A stretch of 64,000 nt of DNA from Narthecium ossifragum (taxonomy: Eukaryota; Streptophyta; Magnoliopsida; Dioscoreales; Nartheciaceae). A program made the translations under genes and the position numbers. The first letter of the stretch is position 1. Each line of letters opens with the position of its first letter. The DNA is taken from NCBI GenBank assembly GCA_963920575.1, contig OY986974.1, positions 992,001-1,056,000 on the forward strand. Direction: 5' to 3'. Under the pieces are notes generated by a model. The model saw nothing but the letters and a program-made list of their open reading frames with translations, ran no database searches and was not told the DNA's origin. Shown one piece after another: positions 1 to 9,424 of this stretch.

Positions 1-60
1 TACCATATATATGTATTTACATTCGAATCAGATTAAAACATCTTCATAAGTTCATATACA

Positions 61-339
61 ATGCATAGGAAAACTAGTTACGTTCCTTGGAAAGATATGA
101 AAGCTTATTTGAGGTTGTTTGAGCTACTAGTTAACTGCTTCTTTAGATTTATCATGTGTTTAGCGTGTTGCATCAGGCAGTGCAAATGTGCAATCCAGGA
201 GACTAATGCGATAAAAAGTGAAGCAGAACACATGAAGTTTTTTTGTGAGGAATTTGAAGCAATGGACAGCCATGTTCAAGTGCTGGTTCATCGGATTAAA
301 GAATTAAATGATCGCCTTGCAGCATACGAACGAGGATAA
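61..339 (+). CDS. Hypothetical small protein or terminal exon
   Basis: I do not recognise this 92-residue open frame. It starts with ATG and has a Cys/Phe-rich hydrophobic stretch (about residues 22-43), then a charged heptad-like tail (about 52-90) that could form a coiled coil. It may be the last exon of a gene that begins outside the window. A decayed copy of the same DNA lies at about 1900-2250, sharing the strings GTGTTTAGCGTGTTGCATCA and GGAGA.TAA.GCGATAAA, where stops break the frame. This shows the segment was duplicated, but does not prove it is coding. Confidence 0.3.
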   Translation: MHRKTSYVPWKDMKAYLRLFELLVNCFFRFIMCLACCIRQCKCAIQETNAIKSEAEHMKFFCEEFEAMDSHVQVLVHRIKELNDRLAAYERG

Positions 340-362
340 CATGCAGCTGTTGGGCAAGACTT

Positions 363-535
363 CCCCCGTTTGGTTCGGGGTTAGAAAAAGTGGGGTTAAG
401 GAATGGGGATAGAAAAAAGTAGAGTGGTGGTGGTAGGTGAAATGGGGATAAACCCGTAATGATTATTTTTGGTGTTTGGGGTAGGAATGGGGATAACCCC
501 ATTAAAAACAGGAATAACCCCAAACCAAACAAGGG
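363..535. mobile_element. MITE with GTTTGGTT..GGGGTTA inverted ends
   Basis: The left end reads CCCCCGTTTGGTTCGGGGTT and the right end, reverse-complemented, reads CCCTTGTTTGGTTTGGGGTT, giving terminal inverted repeats of about 20 bp around a GT-rich core of about 130 bp. The core contains GTAATGATTATTTTTGGTGT and an AAAAGTAGAGTGG block that recur in the elements at 4496-4737 and 57840-58110, so all three look like one family. No clear target-site duplication was seen. It has no coding capacity. Confidence 0.6.
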
Positions 536-2917
536 AGGAAATTTAAGCCTTTGACCAAAGTAGTAAATTAGGTAATGTTTTCTAAAAGTCCTTCAAGTTT
601 TCTAAGAGACCTTGTAATTTTCTAGAAGTCTTCTAGGAGTCAAGTGATGTTATCTAAGAATAAGTTCAAGAGTCACATTGAGTCTATATATATAGGTTTT
701 AGGAGGTTGTCACCAATGAGAGTTGGAGAAGAGAATGTCTATCACCAATGAGAGTTGGAGAAGAGAAGGTGCCTCCACCAAGTATCTGTAAGGAGAAAAG
801 AAAGGTCTCCCACATAATTCAAGAGGAGTAGAGGACTCCTAGTTGAGAGAAGGAGCAAGCGTCTCCCAGTGAAGGTGATTAGGTGAAGACTGCAAAGAGG
901 AACTCTCCAGGTGATAAGTCTTATAATCAGTGAGTGTTTTAAATAGTGTTAAATAGTGAAAATTAGTGTTTGTTTGGTGTCTCTTTTAACTTCTAATCAA
1001 TACTTCATTCAAGTAGGAATTTCTCCCCAAATCAAGATCCAACATCAAACCCGTGTTGCAGGTGCGACGAATTTGGATCAGATTTGAGAATCCAACTTAA
1101 TGAAATATGTAGGACGAAGCACCGGGCACTTTTTCTAGAGAACTGGCCTCAATCCTTTGGAGGAATAGGTTTTTTTGAAGCCCCAGCTCTTTGAAATCCT
1201 AACTTTGGAAGAGAAGAAGACCAGGCTAAAGGCAATACAGGCTTTTTATACTACGGCGTTAGGAATATTTTTTGATGATTCACCGGGAAGTATTGCATTT
1301 TTACCATGTTCACGGTGTTAAAAGAGAATGTAGGGGGTGTATTTGTAATTAAGAAAGCTTTTGGATGTACATATATAATAAATCCTAAAAACTAAGTCCA
1401 ACTATTAGGTGTCCTGTTGCCATTTTTTAGAAGCCGTTGGTCCCTTCCTTTTCTTTGGACCTTCTAATATGTGGGCTGCTGTAGCTTTGTTTTCTTTCAT
1501 AATTAAGGGCCGAAATAAAGCCCGGATCCTAAATAAAGTCCCTTACTTTTCTTTAGAGCAATGAAAACTGAGTCCAAGTACTAGATGTTTTGCTGCCATT
1601 TATAAACTAGTAGCTCTGCTTTTAGAAGTCATTGGTGACTTTGACTCGGTTAGTAGATTTAAGATGATCTAATAAGCTTTTATTAGGAATATTTGTGGGG
1701 GTTGTTCCTATATTTTCGGATAAACTCTTGGTTTAATTGTATTTGCATCCGGGTCCTTCATTATTGATTTACATTATAGATAACCTCGAACATTAATCAT
1801 GTGTCAAACAGAGAGAACCTACTTGGATATTGCCAGTTTTTTTATTCTATTAAAAGAAGGTACAATTAACTCCATTTGTAATCTTTTCAAAGGTACCGTA
1901 TGAATTGACATTCGAATTAGATTCAAACAACTAAAGTTTGTTTAGTTTATTATAGGAGTTAGACACTTCAACAACCCTGTTGATCTTGTTGGTGGCTGTA
2001 TCTCTCCCTCTTTAAGCCTGTTGGCTTATCTAATTAGGGCCCAAAAAAAGAAAAGAAAGAAAGAAGAAGAAAGACTCGGACAATACAATACAATTCGAAA
2101 ACTAGTTCCTTCGAAAGATCTGAAAACTTATTTTGAGGTTGTTTGGGTTGCTATATAGCTACTTCTTTAGAGTTAGGTGTTTAGCGTGTTGCATCAGGCA
2201 TTGCAATACAGGAGAGTAAAGCGATAAACCAAATAGCCTCGCACAATGGCATGATCAATATTTAGCGTGTTTGTTCAGATGAGTAGTAATATGCGTTCTC
2301 GAGCTATGTCTACACCCAATTGGCGGGTGGCGACAAGGGGCACCGGAGATTTCTATCCAGAACCCACCCAAGGTGCAGGCAAATCAGTTTTCAATCCAAA
2401 TCCAAGAGATGCCTAAGCGAGTGGCTCGCATCATCTAGCCGGCAACCTCCCCGTGAACAAAGTTTTTGAGTTGCCGACAATCATTGAGATGCGATGGGTC
2501 TAGCTAGTTGAAAGAGACCCTGCATGCTCCCCAACTTTTTTGAAGCAACTTGAAAAGACTGTTCCCAACTATCTTTTTTTTATTACATAAGCCAAAGATT
2601 TGGGGTAGAAGAAGGGATAACAAGCCGTGGTCCTGAGGGACTAGACCGAGCTGAACATGCTAAACAATTCGCAACCGTATTGAACTCAGGAGGGACGTAA
2701 GAGAATAAAATACTAGAGAAGAAGAAAGAAAGATTCTAAATTTGACAAAGGACGTGCAACAACTCACATGACTAGTTTATCCTTCCTGTAATTACTGTTC
2801 CCAGCTATCTTGGACGCGGTCTTATTCACCCAACCAATAATTGCGGTACTCCCACGTTGTCACTGCGTGCAGCGTTTTACTCACCCGATGCACAACCAAG
2901 TAGCTTTTTAGTTCCAC
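536..2917. other. AT-rich intergenic DNA with a decayed duplicate
   Basis: No gene is supported here. About 1900-2250 is a diverged copy of the 15-250 segment, split by an unrelated insert of roughly 140 bp (about 1940-2080), with frame-breaking stops. At 690-790 the phrase CACCAATGAGAGTTGGAGAAGAGAA occurs twice in tandem. The rest is AT-rich without recognisable domains. Confidence 0.5.
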
Positions 2918-2924
2918 TATATAT
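2918..2924 (+). promoter_or_regulatory. TATA box of LCAT-like copy A
   Basis: TATATAT lies about 78 bases before the ATG at 2996 and only 30 before the ATG at 2948. Plant transcription usually starts about 30 bases after the TATA box, so 2948 would sit at the cap site. The later ATG at 2996, which directly precedes the hydrophobic signal peptide, is therefore the better start. Confidence 0.5.
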
Positions 2925-2995
2925 CAATCTCAAATTCTAGCAATGGAATGGGCGAAGGTATTGAGAAGACGATGACAGTAGTGGAGGGATTGCAC

Positions 2996-4372
2996 ATGGC
3001 CAAGCTCCTCTCCCTCCTCTTTCTCTTCTCACACTTGTGCATCATTAGCGCTACTGCGGTGCTCTATCCAATCGTCGTGGTCCCTGGGCAAGCAACAAAC
3101 GAGCTAGACGCGCGCCTGACGTCCACCTACCAGCCATCGGATCGCGCTTGTGATGCTCGGAGACAGGATGGCTGGTTCAGGCTATGGGTAGAGTACAACA
3201 AGCTCGTGTCTCCGATCAATCAGCAATGCTTCGCCGACCAAATGATGCTCTTCTACGACAGAGACGTCGACGACTACCGGAATGCTCCCGGCGTCGAGAC
3301 CCGGGTACCTTTCTTCGGCTCCACAAGAGGGTTTTTGTACTAAGATCCTGACAACAAGTAGGATCGATCTCCTATATATTCTTTTTTACAAATTAATGTG
3401 AGAGGTAGTTCTTTTCAGTGCCATCATTTGTCTATCCAGATGATGGAATCTGTCTCTGTATAATAATGCAGGCAAACCTCCGTCTACATGGCAAGCCTAG
3501 TGAAGAACTTGAACCAAATTGGCTATGTCGATGGCGTAAACCTCTTCGGCGCGCCTTACGACTTCCGGTATGGCCTTGCCGCCAAAGGCCATCCATCCAA
3601 AGTGGGCTCTCGGTTCCTCAGCAAGCTTAAGAAGCTTGTTGAGAAGGCTAGCAGGTTGAACGGCAATAAGCCGGTGATCATCCTCAGCCACAGCCTCGGC
3701 GGCCTGTTCACTCTCCAGCTGCTCAACCGCAACTCTCCGGCATGGCGTGAAAGGTTTGTGAAGCACTTCATAGCCCTGTCTGCGCCATGGGGAGGCACCG
3801 TCGTTGAGACGCTGATCTTTGCCTCTGGTAGCACCTTGAGCACGTCCTACATTCATCCTTTACTGCTCAGGAAAGAGACTAGAAGCTTGGAGAGCAACCT
3901 GTGGCTCCTGCCAAATCCTAGAACGTTTGGGGATAAACCACTGGTGGTTGCACCAATTGGCAATTTCTCAGCAGCTAGAACGCCAGAGTTTCTCCATGGT
4001 ATTGGATTCAGCAATGGAATCTATCCCTATTTGACACGAATATTGCCACTGATCAAGCGGCTGGAGCCGCCCGGCGTGCCGATGACTCTGATGACAGGTT
4101 ATGGGGTCAGCACAGTTGAGACATTGGTGTATGGGAAGGGGGGCTTTGACGTGCAGCCCGAGTTCATCTATGGCGATGGGGATGGGCTGGTGAACTTGGC
4201 TAGCTTGTTGGCAATTGAGTCCGATTGGAAGGACATGCCAGAGCAGATTCTGAAGGTTATCAAGCTGCCCAATGTCTCTCACGAAGGCATTTTGAATGAC
4301 GAAGTCCCCCTTAGGGAAGTAATGAAGGAAGTTTATGAGGTCAACTCTTTTGCTCTGAGCTCTGCAGCATAA
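2996..4372 (+). pseudogene. LCAT-like 1 acyltransferase/lipase, copy A, nonsense codon in exon 1
   Basis: Two exons (2996-3357 and 3472-4372; intron 3358-3471, GT-AG, phase 2) encode a lecithin:cholesterol acyltransferase-like protein of the plant LCAT1/phospholipase group, an alpha/beta hydrolase acting on acyl lipids. After a signal peptide (MAKLLSLLFLFSHLCIISA) come the YPIVVVPG oxyanion strand, the APYDFRYG block, the nucleophile elbow SHSLGG, the acid motif YGDGDG and the catalytic His in VSHEGIL. The whole Ser-Asp-His triad is present. The lesion is TAA at 3341-3343, where intact copy B has CTC (Leu) in YLDP. Everything else reads through, so this is either a young pseudogene or an assembly error. 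Exon 2 alone is open from the ATG at 3488, but would lack the N-terminal strand. Confidence 0.7.
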
Positions 4373-4495
4373 CGATTGGGTTCAGACGCATTCAGATCCC
4401 CGATACTGCATACTTTATTTCCAGGGACCCCATATATGGCTTATTCTATTGAAGTGATAAAACCATGTACTCTGTATCAGTCATGTGAATCATTA

Positions 4496-4737
4496 GGCCT
4501 CGTTTGGTATGGGAATAAACTTATTCCGGAGTTAAGGGACTTTATTCTCGATTTCGAGAATAACTTTGTAATGATTACTTGGAATAAGGGAAAAGTAGAG
4601 TGGAGAGTGGGAATAAGTTTATAATGATTACTTGGAATAGAAAAAGGTGTTTGAGAAATAAAGTGTGAAATAAGTAGTGGAATTGAGAATATTTTAAAAA
4701 TATTTCCTCATTGAATCCTTATTCCCGTTTGGAACGC
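4496..4737. mobile_element. MITE inserted 3' of LCAT copy A
   Basis: This AT-rich insert begins AGGCCTCGTTTGG and ends CCGTTTGGAACGCC. It contains AAAAGTAGAGTGG and TAATGATTACTTGGAATA, as in the 363-535 family. Alignment with the duplicate flank of A' supports insertion: both share GTATCAGTCATGTGAAT, but A' continues into TCATTATAAAC where this element starts. Exact termini and the target duplication are uncertain. Confidence 0.45.
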
Positions 4738-4994
4738 CGTTGGTTCGATCAAGGTAGGATCTTATCACCCTTTGATGTTTTAAATGATTAAATGCCGACA
4801 AAAAGGGATCATGGATGTAGGGCTATCCATGTGGCCAAGTAGTCCAAGCAGCACCAACCACGCAATCCTGTCAACAAGTAGATCTACATCCAATACCACA
4901 CCCACCCAAGTCCGCACCACACCTAATAATGCCAACAAAGTGCAGGAGCGAAGTGTAGAAACAACGAGATAGATAGAGATTACCAACCTACTAC

Positions 4995-6510
4995 ATGGAA
5001 ATGAAGAATAGTGGTCTTTCAGCTCTCCTCCTGCTTATGGCCATGGCTCTGGGGATGCACATAGCATGCCACGCCCGCATGGCGGGCGAGCTCCATCCGG
5101 TGGTGCTCGTACCGGGGAGCGGCGGCAACCAGCTGGAGGGGAGGCTCAACTCCGCGTACAAGCCTTCGAGCTTGTTCTGCAAAGCGTTCGGTCGGGGGAA
5201 GGAGTGGTTCAGGCTGTGGTTCGATCCAAGCGTGCTTCTGGCGCCATTCACCCGGTGCTTCGCCGAGAGGATGATGCTTTACTACAACCGGGACGCCGAC
5301 GACTACCGGAACGCCCCCGGCGTGGAGACGAGGGTCCCCTATTTCGGCTCCACGGAGGGGCTCAACTATCTCGATCCCCATCTCAAGTGAGTGCGCTCCT
5401 CTCGCCACATACTCATCTCGGCCTAATTAGATTGAGTCCTTTTACAACCCATCATGAGCTAACAGGCCCTAAAGGCCCGACAGCCAAACCTGTTTTTTGT
5501 GGACATGGTAAAATAACTTTACCGATGGCCCAGACCCGGTTTTAGGCCCGGGACTCTAAGCCGGGCCTAACTTGGACATTCGGCCATGAGGGTTTGTACA
5601 CAGGTTCATCACGGAGTACATGGCTTCTCTAGTCGACACCCTGGAGCAAATCGGCTACATCGACGGCACTAATCTCTTCGGTGCTCCGTACGACTTCCGG
5701 TACGGCCTCGCCAGCGAAGGCCACCCATCTCAAGTTGGCTCCAAGTATCTCGAAGATCTCAAACAACTCATCGAATCAGCAAGCTCTTCTAATGGCGGAA
5801 AGCCAGTGATCATCCTCTCTCACAGCCTCGGCTGCCACTTCACTCTCCAGCTCCTCATCCGGAACTCCCTTTCATGGCGCCGAAAGTTCGTCAAGCACTT
5901 CATCGCGTTGTCTGCTCCATGGGGTGGCGCAGTGCAAGAGATGCTCACCTTTGCCTCTGGCTCCACCCTTGGAATCCCCATTGTGGACCCTTTACTGGTA
6001 AGGGCAGAGCAGAGGAGTTCGGAAAGCAACCTTTGGCTACTTCCCTCGCCGAAGCTGTTCGGTGGTAAACCTCTAGTGATCGATGAGCACAAGAACAAGA
6101 GCTACTCTGCAATGGATATGTCAGAGTTTCTCAGGGACATTGGTTTTGAAGAGGGTGTTTACCCTTATAAAACTAGAATTATGCCACTCGTTGACAGATT
6201 GGAAGCTCCTGGAGTGCCGATGACTTGCATGGTAGGTAGCGGGATCGAGACGCCCGAGACTCTGTTCTACGGGAGGGATGGCTTCGACGTGCAGCCGGAG
6301 ATTGCCTATGGGGATGGTGATGGCACGGTGAATATGATCAGCTTGTTGGCGTTGCAGACGGAGTGGTCGACGGAAGAGAGAGATGTTCTTAGGGTGATTA
6401 AACTACCTGGTGTCGATCACACATCTATACTCAAAGATGAACTTGCCTTGAATGAAATCATCAGAGAGATTCAAGACATAAACTCTGCTGTCCTGAGTTT
6501 TGTATCTTAG
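4995..6510 (+). CDS. LCAT1: Lecithin:cholesterol acyltransferase-like 1 (copy B, intact)
   Basis: Exons 4995-5386 and 5604-6510 join in phase 2 (intron 5387-5603, GTGAGT..CAG) to give 432 residues, the usual size for plant LCAT-like 1. A signal peptide or anchor (residues 1-28, rich in Leu/Met/Ala) points to the secretory pathway. Visible motifs are HPVVLVPG (oxyanion strand), GAPYDFRYG (about 157-165), SHSLG with Ser205 as nucleophile, SAPWGG, YGDGDGTVN with the acid Asp near 368-370, and GVDHTSIL with His403. The family transfers or hydrolyses phospholipid acyl chains; the substrate cannot be read from sequence. It lies 622 bp downstream of copy A, same strand. Its intron is unusually rich in GGCCC-type strings, which recur before exon 2 of B'. 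Confidence 0.9.
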
Positions 6511-6718
6511 GAATTTGCATGCATCTTGAGGATTAGTCCTGAAATTTCCTTCCTTTTAGGTCTTAGTGCTGGATTTCTATAGTTGTCAAGCATAACCGGT
6601 TCATGGTTGATTGTGTTATTGGCTTGTATAGTTTCATCAGCTGCATGCTTGCAAGGCAATCATACTTGATACATTACAAACAGAGGGTGTCTGCAGGTTA
6701 ATTAACAATCTTCATTCA

Positions 6719-6995
6719 ATGAGACGTTGGTGTATGGGGAGGAAGGCTTTGAGGTGCAGCCTTGGTTCATCTATGGCGATGGAGATGGGCTGGTGAGCTT
6801 GGCTAGCCTGTTGGCAATCGAGTCTGATTGGAAAAGACATACCAGAGCAGGTTCTAAAGGTTGTCAAGTTGCCCAATGTCTCTCACGAAGGCATTTTGAA
6901 TGACGAAGTTCCCCTGACCCTGAGGGAAGTAATGAAGGAAGTTTATGAGGTTGCTTTAAGCTCAGCAGCGTTGAAGAACAAGTCGCCGATTGGGT
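6719..6995 (+). pseudogene. LCAT-like fragment A' (3' end of a copy A duplicate)
   Basis: About 275 bp match the last third of exon 2 of copy A, starting abruptly at GAGACGTTGGTGTATGGGGA, the equivalent of about 4108 in A. The acid motif YGDGDG and catalytic VSHEGIL are still readable. An extra base in the A-run of TGGAAAAGACAT (A has TGGAAGGACAT) shifts the frame between them. The 3' flank still matches that of A (GATTGGGTTCAGAC; TATTGAAGTGAT; GTATCAGTCATGTGAAT), so the whole 3' end was duplicated and the 5' part lost. Confidence 0.8.
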
Positions 6996-7061
6996 TCAGA
7001 CAGACAGACAGACAGCTAGCTTTAATTAGATACTGCTGTCTTTCATACTTTTTTGCACGGA

Positions 7062-7085
7062 CCCCCCCCCCCCCCCCCCCCCCCC
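7062..7085. repeat. Poly-C tract
   Basis: A run of 24 C residues lies in the 3' flank of A', where copy A has only a short GGACCCC. Such tracts are prone to length error, so the true size is uncertain. Confidence 0.9.
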
Positions 7086-7319
7086 TGCCCCCAACCCACA
7101 CACACAATGTATGTATGGTCTATTTTATTGAAGTGATCAATAAGATCATAACTCTAGCTGTATCAGTCATGTGAATTCATTATAAACAACAATAAGAAGT
7201 GATTCGATGGAGAATTTTGTGGTTTTCTTTAGAGATCAAGACGATGACTTCCCACTGGTCTAGCAGAATAGTACTAAAATATCGTCACAATTGGATCGTG
7301 GTTGGTTCCAGCCATGGGC

Positions 7320-7872
7320 GAAGCCAGAAATTTTGCCTTGAGGGCACTATAAATATATAGACAGACATATACACACACTTATTGGTAAATAAAATTTTAT
7401 GATTATTGAAACTTTTAGATTTCTCATCATCTTGAAATTTTTATAGATACTCTTACAAATCTTATGTTTATGGGTATAAAAAAATTAATAACAGATTACA
7501 TGAAATAATTTCAAGATTTCTCATCATCATCTTGAATCTTGAAATTGTTATAGATGCTCATATCAAATCTTATGTTTATTAGTATAAAAAATTTAATATT
7601 AGAACACATGAAATAATTTCAAGATTTCTCATCATCATCTTGAAATTTTTATAGATGCTCGAATCAAATCTTATGTTTATTGGTATAAATAAATTATTAA
7701 TTGAACACGTGAAATAATTTCACGATGTTGAAAAAACTAAAAACATGTAAAGCCATTTTATCTTCATATGCTATACAACGAATTCATATGCTATACAACG
7801 AAGAACGCAAAGATAGATATGTATCTATATCTGATTGTACATATAGATAGATAGATTTATAATAGAAAGATA
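7320..7872. other. AT-rich DNA with diverged internal repeats
   Basis: Three imperfect tandem copies of a block of about 110 bp (AAATAATTTCAAGATTTCTC, ATCTTGAAATT, TTATAGATGCTC, AATCTTATGTTTAT) run from about 7400 to 7735. No gene was seen. Confidence 0.5.
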
Positions 7873-8157
7873 TCAACCTTATAAGGAGCAATAACGGTTA
7901 CAACCATTTCCCTTATATTAGTTTATTTACATGTATATTTTTCTAAGTTAACTTTGTATATTTTTATCATATTTCCTAGGTTAGTTTTAAATATACATCA
8001 ACCTTATAAGGAGCAAAAACGGTTATGCATAACCACCCCCTTATAATGTTAACCTTATATGATATCCATACTAATCCATTAATCAGATTCGATTTTTATA
8101 ACCGAATCATCCATTAATCTGATGGTTACCCTGCCATGTGGCAGGGGTCCCACCTAG
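7873..8157 (+). mobile_element. Short non-autonomous Helitron 1
   Basis: The element starts TCAACCTTATAAGGAGC right after an A (7872) and ends CTAG (8154-8157) right before a T (8158), the A|T insertion typical of Helitrons. Seven bases before CTAG is a GC-rich hairpin at 8129-8146 (CCCTGCC, loop ATGT, GGCAGGG), the expected 3' hallmark. Internally it has a second copy of the 5' motif at about 7998 and a perfect GGTTATGCATAACC palindrome. It is 285 bp with no ORF. Confidence 0.75.
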
Positions 8158-8254
8158 TATTGTATACAACGAGAATTGATATGGTAAATGCAATTATGGT
8201 ACTCTACCAAATATTGATGATATAATAGACTTTGTATAAAAGGGATAATGATAA

Positions 8255-8524
8255 TCAACCTTATAAGGAGCAATAACGGTTACAACCGTTTCCCTTATAT
8301 TAGTTTATTTACATGTATATTTTCCTAAGTTAACTTTATATATTTTTATCATATTTCCTAGGTTAGTTTTAAATATACATCAACCTTATAATGAGCAAAA
8401 ACGGTTATGCATAACCGCCCCCTTATAATGTTAACCTTATATGATATCCATATTAATCCATTCAAATTCAGTTTTTATAACCGAATTATCCATTAATCTG
8501 ATGGTTACCCTGCCTCTCACCTAG
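8255..8524 (+). mobile_element. Short non-autonomous Helitron 2, damaged 3' hairpin
   Basis: This has the same 5' end (TCAACCTTATAAGGAGC after A8254) and the same interior as Helitron 1, including the internal copy of the 5' motif. Its 3' end reads CCCTGCC-TCTCAC-CTAG: the second hairpin arm is gone but the CTAG terminus remains (8521-8524). The next base begins the third element. Confidence 0.7.
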
Positions 8525-8878
8525 TCAACCTTATAAGGAGCAAAAACGGTTACAACCGTTTCCCTTATTAAGGCTATTTACATGTTCATTTTCCCTAAGT
8601 TAACTTTGTATATTTTTATCATATTCCCTAGGTTAGTTTTAAATATACATCCTTATAATAATCATATAAGCCATGAGATTAGTTTTAAATATATATCTAT
8701 CTATTTACCTTATAAGATAGAATGACAATTATTTTTATGACTTATCATCTGAGTCATAACATTATACACACGTGGCATAAGTTATTATAGAGATAGTGGG
8801 CTGATGTAGCGTAAGTTATTATAGGGATAGTGGGGGCGGGCAGTTAGCCGTGCCAGGTGGCACGGACCCACCACCTAG
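8525..8878 (+). mobile_element. Short non-autonomous Helitron 3, head to tail with 2
   Basis: It begins TCAACCTTATAAGGAGC directly after the CTAG of element 2 and ends CTAG (8875-8878) before T8879. Its 3' hairpin at 8848-8865 is CCGTGCC-AGGT-GGCACGG, 9 bases before CTAG. The 5' third matches elements 1 and 2; the 3' half has diverged, and includes two copies of a TAAGTTATTATAG.GATAGTGGG block. Confidence 0.7.
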
Positions 8879-8944
8879 TAGATATATATTAGAGAGGGAG
8901 AAAGATTTGGGTCCATGGTCGTATACACTGCACATTGGTTCAGA

Positions 8945-9125
8945 GTCGGTAGATATCTACCGATTGAGTCATCTAATCCATCGGTACATTAACCAATCGA
9001 TAGTATTCTACCGATTCGATGATTGATATATTCAATTGATAGATGTCTACCGATTGATTGATCTAATTCATCGGTAGAACACTACCGATAGATTAGATGA
9101 TGAGATCGGTAGGAGTCTACCGATT
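8945..9125. repeat. Cluster of TCGGTAGA / TCTACCGAT short palindromes
   Basis: Within 180 bp the string CTACCGAT occurs at least six times and CGGTAG at least four, pairing as CGGTAGATATCTACCG, CGGTAGGAGTCTACCG and similar. Spacers repeat GATTGA and ATCTAAT. A (GA)n tract follows at 9184-9217. The array has no coding content and I do not know its origin. Confidence 0.6.
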
Positions 9126-9424
9126 GAAGAGCATATACGATACATGGCCTTTGTCGTGTACCCAATCACAATCACGACCCATTAGAGAGAGAGAGAGAAA
9201 GAGGAGAGAGAGAGGGGAAAGGTCGGGCCCATCGTATTGATGAGAAATTAGAAGGTCGGTTATGGTACGCTTAACTGAATATGCGTGAGAGTAGAGAAAT
9301 AGTGAGAGACAATTAAGGCCGAGAATATGATCAATTAATGGGATTACCAAAATTAATTATTATAATTAGGCTTATGCGAATTTACGTGAGTCATTGGGGG
9401 GCTGCTGCCTTGACTCTGCGTAGC

